Shown here in pieces: positions 62,839-64,000 of a stretch of DNA of 64,000 bases (its first letter is position 1; every line of letters begins with the position of its first letter). The translations under genes were made by a program, and so were the position numbers. The notes under the pieces were generated by a model. It was given only the letters and a program-made list of their open reading frames with translations, ran no database searches and was not told the DNA's origin. Source of the DNA: Stenotrophomonas rhizophila (GTDB taxonomy: Bacteria; Pseudomonadota; Gammaproteobacteria; Xanthomonadales; Xanthomonadaceae); NCBI RefSeq assembly GCF_001704155.1, contig NZ_CP016294.1, positions 2,787,501 to 2,851,500 of the forward strand, given 5' to 3'.

Positions 62839-63711
62839 TCAGGCCACGGTGTTGCTCGCGGCCTTGAGCGCGGCAATGCGCTCTTCCAGCGGCGGGTGGC
62901 TCAGGAACAGCTTCTTGGCGGTGGCGCCGGCGATGCCGAACGCGGCGATCTGGGTCGGCAGGGTGCTCTGGCCGTGATTGAGCTTCAGGCGCTCCAGTGC
63001 GGCGATCATCTTCTGCCGGCCGGCCAGGTGCGCGCCGCCGGCGTCGGCGCGGAACTCGCGATGGCGCGAGAACCACATGGCGATCATGGTCGCGAACAGG
63101 CCGAACACCATTTCCAGCACGAACACGATGATGAAGTAGGCAAAGCCGCGGCCGCCGCCTTCGCGGTTGCCCGACAGCGCACTGTCGATGATGCCGCCGA
63201 CCACGCGCGCCAGCACGATCACGAACGTGTTGAGCACGCCCTGCAGCAGCGCCATGGTGATCATGTCACCGTTGGCCACGTGCGCGATTTCATGGCCCAG
63301 TACCGCCTCGGCCTCGTCCTCGCTCATGTTCTGCAGCAGGCCCGTGGAGACCGCCACCAGCGCGTTGTTGCGGTTGGCACCGGTCGCGAACGCGTTGATT
63401 TCCGGGCCGTCATACACCGCCACTTCCGGCATGCCGATACCGGCTTCGCGCGCCTGGCGCTCCACCGTGGCCAGCAGCCAGCGCTCGGTCTGGTTGCGCG
63501 GCTCGGTGATCACTACCGCGCCCGTGGAACGCTTGGCCATCCACTTGGACAGCAGCAGCGAGATCAGCGACCCGCCGAAGCCGAAGATGGCCGCAACCAC
63601 CAGCAGGCCGCTCATGCTTGCGGGATCGATACCGGCCAGGCGCATTACGAAGCCTGCCAGGATCAACACGGCGAAGTTGGTCGCGAGGAACAGGGCAATA
63701 CGACTGAACAT
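62839..63711 (-). CDS. htpX: Membrane zinc metalloprotease HtpX
   Basis: Inner-membrane quality-control protease of the M48 family, 290 residues. Two N-terminal helices (about 4-26 and 35-55), active-site [12 protein letters not shown] (HEXXH), two further helices and the third zinc ligand region [12 protein letters not shown] are present. The start [17 protein letters not shown] is the family start; a 12-codon upstream extension is open but unlikely. It is a heat-shock or envelope-stress gene in other bacteria; no such promoter was identified here. Confidence 0.95.
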   Translation of the reverse strand: MFSRIALFLATNFAVLILAGFVMRLAGIDPASMSGLLVVAAIFGFGGSLISLLLSKWMAKRSTGAVVITEPRNQTERWLLATVERQAREAGIGMPEVAVYDGPEINAFATGANRNNALVAVSTGLLQNMSEDEAEAVLGHEIAHVANGDMITMALLQGVLNTFVIVLARVVGGIIDSALSGNREGGGRGFAYFIIVFVLEMVFGLFATMIAMWFSRHREFRADAGGAHLAGRQKMIAALERLKLNHGQSTLPTQIAAFGIAGATAKKLFLSHPPLEERIAALKAASNTVA

Positions 63712-63804
63712 GGGGAAAGGACGCTTTCTAGGTGGGTGTTGCTGCAAATCTGCGGGGACTTCATGTTGAATTCAAGTCGCAACCTGACCGACGATTCATA
63801 GTTC

Positions 63805-64000
63805 ATGTCCATGACTGCCTACCGCGGGCGCTTCGCCCCCTCGCCCACCGGCCCCCTCCACGCCGGCTCGCTGCTCGCCGCCTTCGGCAGCTGGCTGCTG
63901 GCCCGGCACGCCCGTGGCCAGTGGCTGGTCCGGGTCGAAGACGTCGACCCGCCCCGCACCGTGCCTGGCGCCATCGACCAGCAACTGGCGGCCCTGGCCG
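63805..64000 (+). CDS. gluQ: Glutamyl-Q tRNA(Asp) synthetase (start only)
   Basis: First 65 codons of a class I synthetase paralogue: [20 protein letters not shown] (HIGH-like motif HAGS) and [17 protein letters not shown]. The HAGSL and VEDVDPPR pattern separates GluQ/YadB, which adds glutamate to queuosine in tRNA-Asp, from GltX. ATG 63805 or 63811 may be the start. It is truncated by the window end. Confidence 0.92.
   Translation, partial: MSMTAYRGRFAPSPTGPLHAGSLLAAFGSWLLARHARGQWLVRVEDVDPPRTVPGAIDQQLAALA

Overview
The window is high-GC bacterial chromosome from the Xanthomonadaceae, most probably Stenotrophomonas. Three things point there. Short palindromes headed by GTAG (SMAG-type repeats of Stenotrophomonas) lie between many genes. 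The arginine cluster has the Xanthomonas-type layout: acetylornithine carbamoyltransferase plus a kinase/synthase fusion. A complete ccmABCDEFGHI locus and a CydDC/CydABX locus are also present. No phage, insertion sequence or CRISPR array is visible; most of the window is core metabolism.

Layout. 1-9.8 kb: the 5' part of a methionine-type aminotransferase, divergent from the cytochrome c maturation operon ccmABCDEFGHI, then a MetX-family acyltransferase and a cold-shock/DUF1294 membrane protein. 9.8-14.6 kb: a cysteine-type sulfatase with an outer-membrane beta-barrel protein, an OBAP-family lipoprotein and a duplicated DUF6766-like membrane protein. 14.6-16.5 kb: a small accessory patch with short ORFs, a gene remnant, a SymE-like toxin and several perfect hairpins. 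16.5-23.1 kb: cydDC divergent from cydAB plus the unlisted 37-residue cydX, with an FNR/Anr box between them. 23.1-25.2 kb: two identical tRNA-Pro(CGG) genes and a CynX/NimT-type permease. 25.2-30.9 kb: pgaABCD for poly-N-acetylglucosamine, preceded by a perfect CRP/Clp box. 31-32.3 kb: an OmpA-like protein. 32.3-43 kb: one long minus-strand arginine/proline operon (argF', argG, argE', argAB fusion, GNAT, argC, argH, yciI-like, proB, proA), preceded by a short ORF and terminator that look like a transcription attenuator. 43-49.2 kb: cysS, sufE, an MFS exporter, a DksA-family protein with a very long Lys/Ala/Pro tail, and yidD. 49.2-57.1 kb: pyrC, an M23 peptidase, a squalene/phytoene synthase-like protein, a HAD phosphatase (Gph or MupP), ubiG, an MTA/SAH-deaminase-type hydrolase, efp and its modification enzyme gene epmB. 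57.3-64 kb: a GGDEF-EAL receptor overlapping a PhnD-type binding protein gene, trmJ, suhB, htpX and the start of gluQ.

How the genes work together. ccm supplies c-type cytochromes, while cydDC/cydABX supplies a bd oxidase for low oxygen. The arginine genes encode the acetylated route: NAGS/NAGK fusion, ArgC, an acetylornithine aminotransferase (not in the window), ArgF', ArgE', ArgG and ArgH. proB and proA share the operon and draw on the same glutamate pool. pga makes biofilm exopolysaccharide, and its Clp box together with the GGDEF-EAL gene suggest c-di-GMP control. efp and epmB form a substrate/enzyme pair.

The observations most worth follow-up are: the putative arginine attenuator (42843-42997); a 49-nt structured core found twice inside different perfect palindromic arms (62301-62675); two long inverted repeats with matching compensatory changes (47028-47295 and 57104-57290); the binding-protein/GGDEF-EAL pair (57347-60429); and the SymE-containing patch (14.6-16.5 kb).
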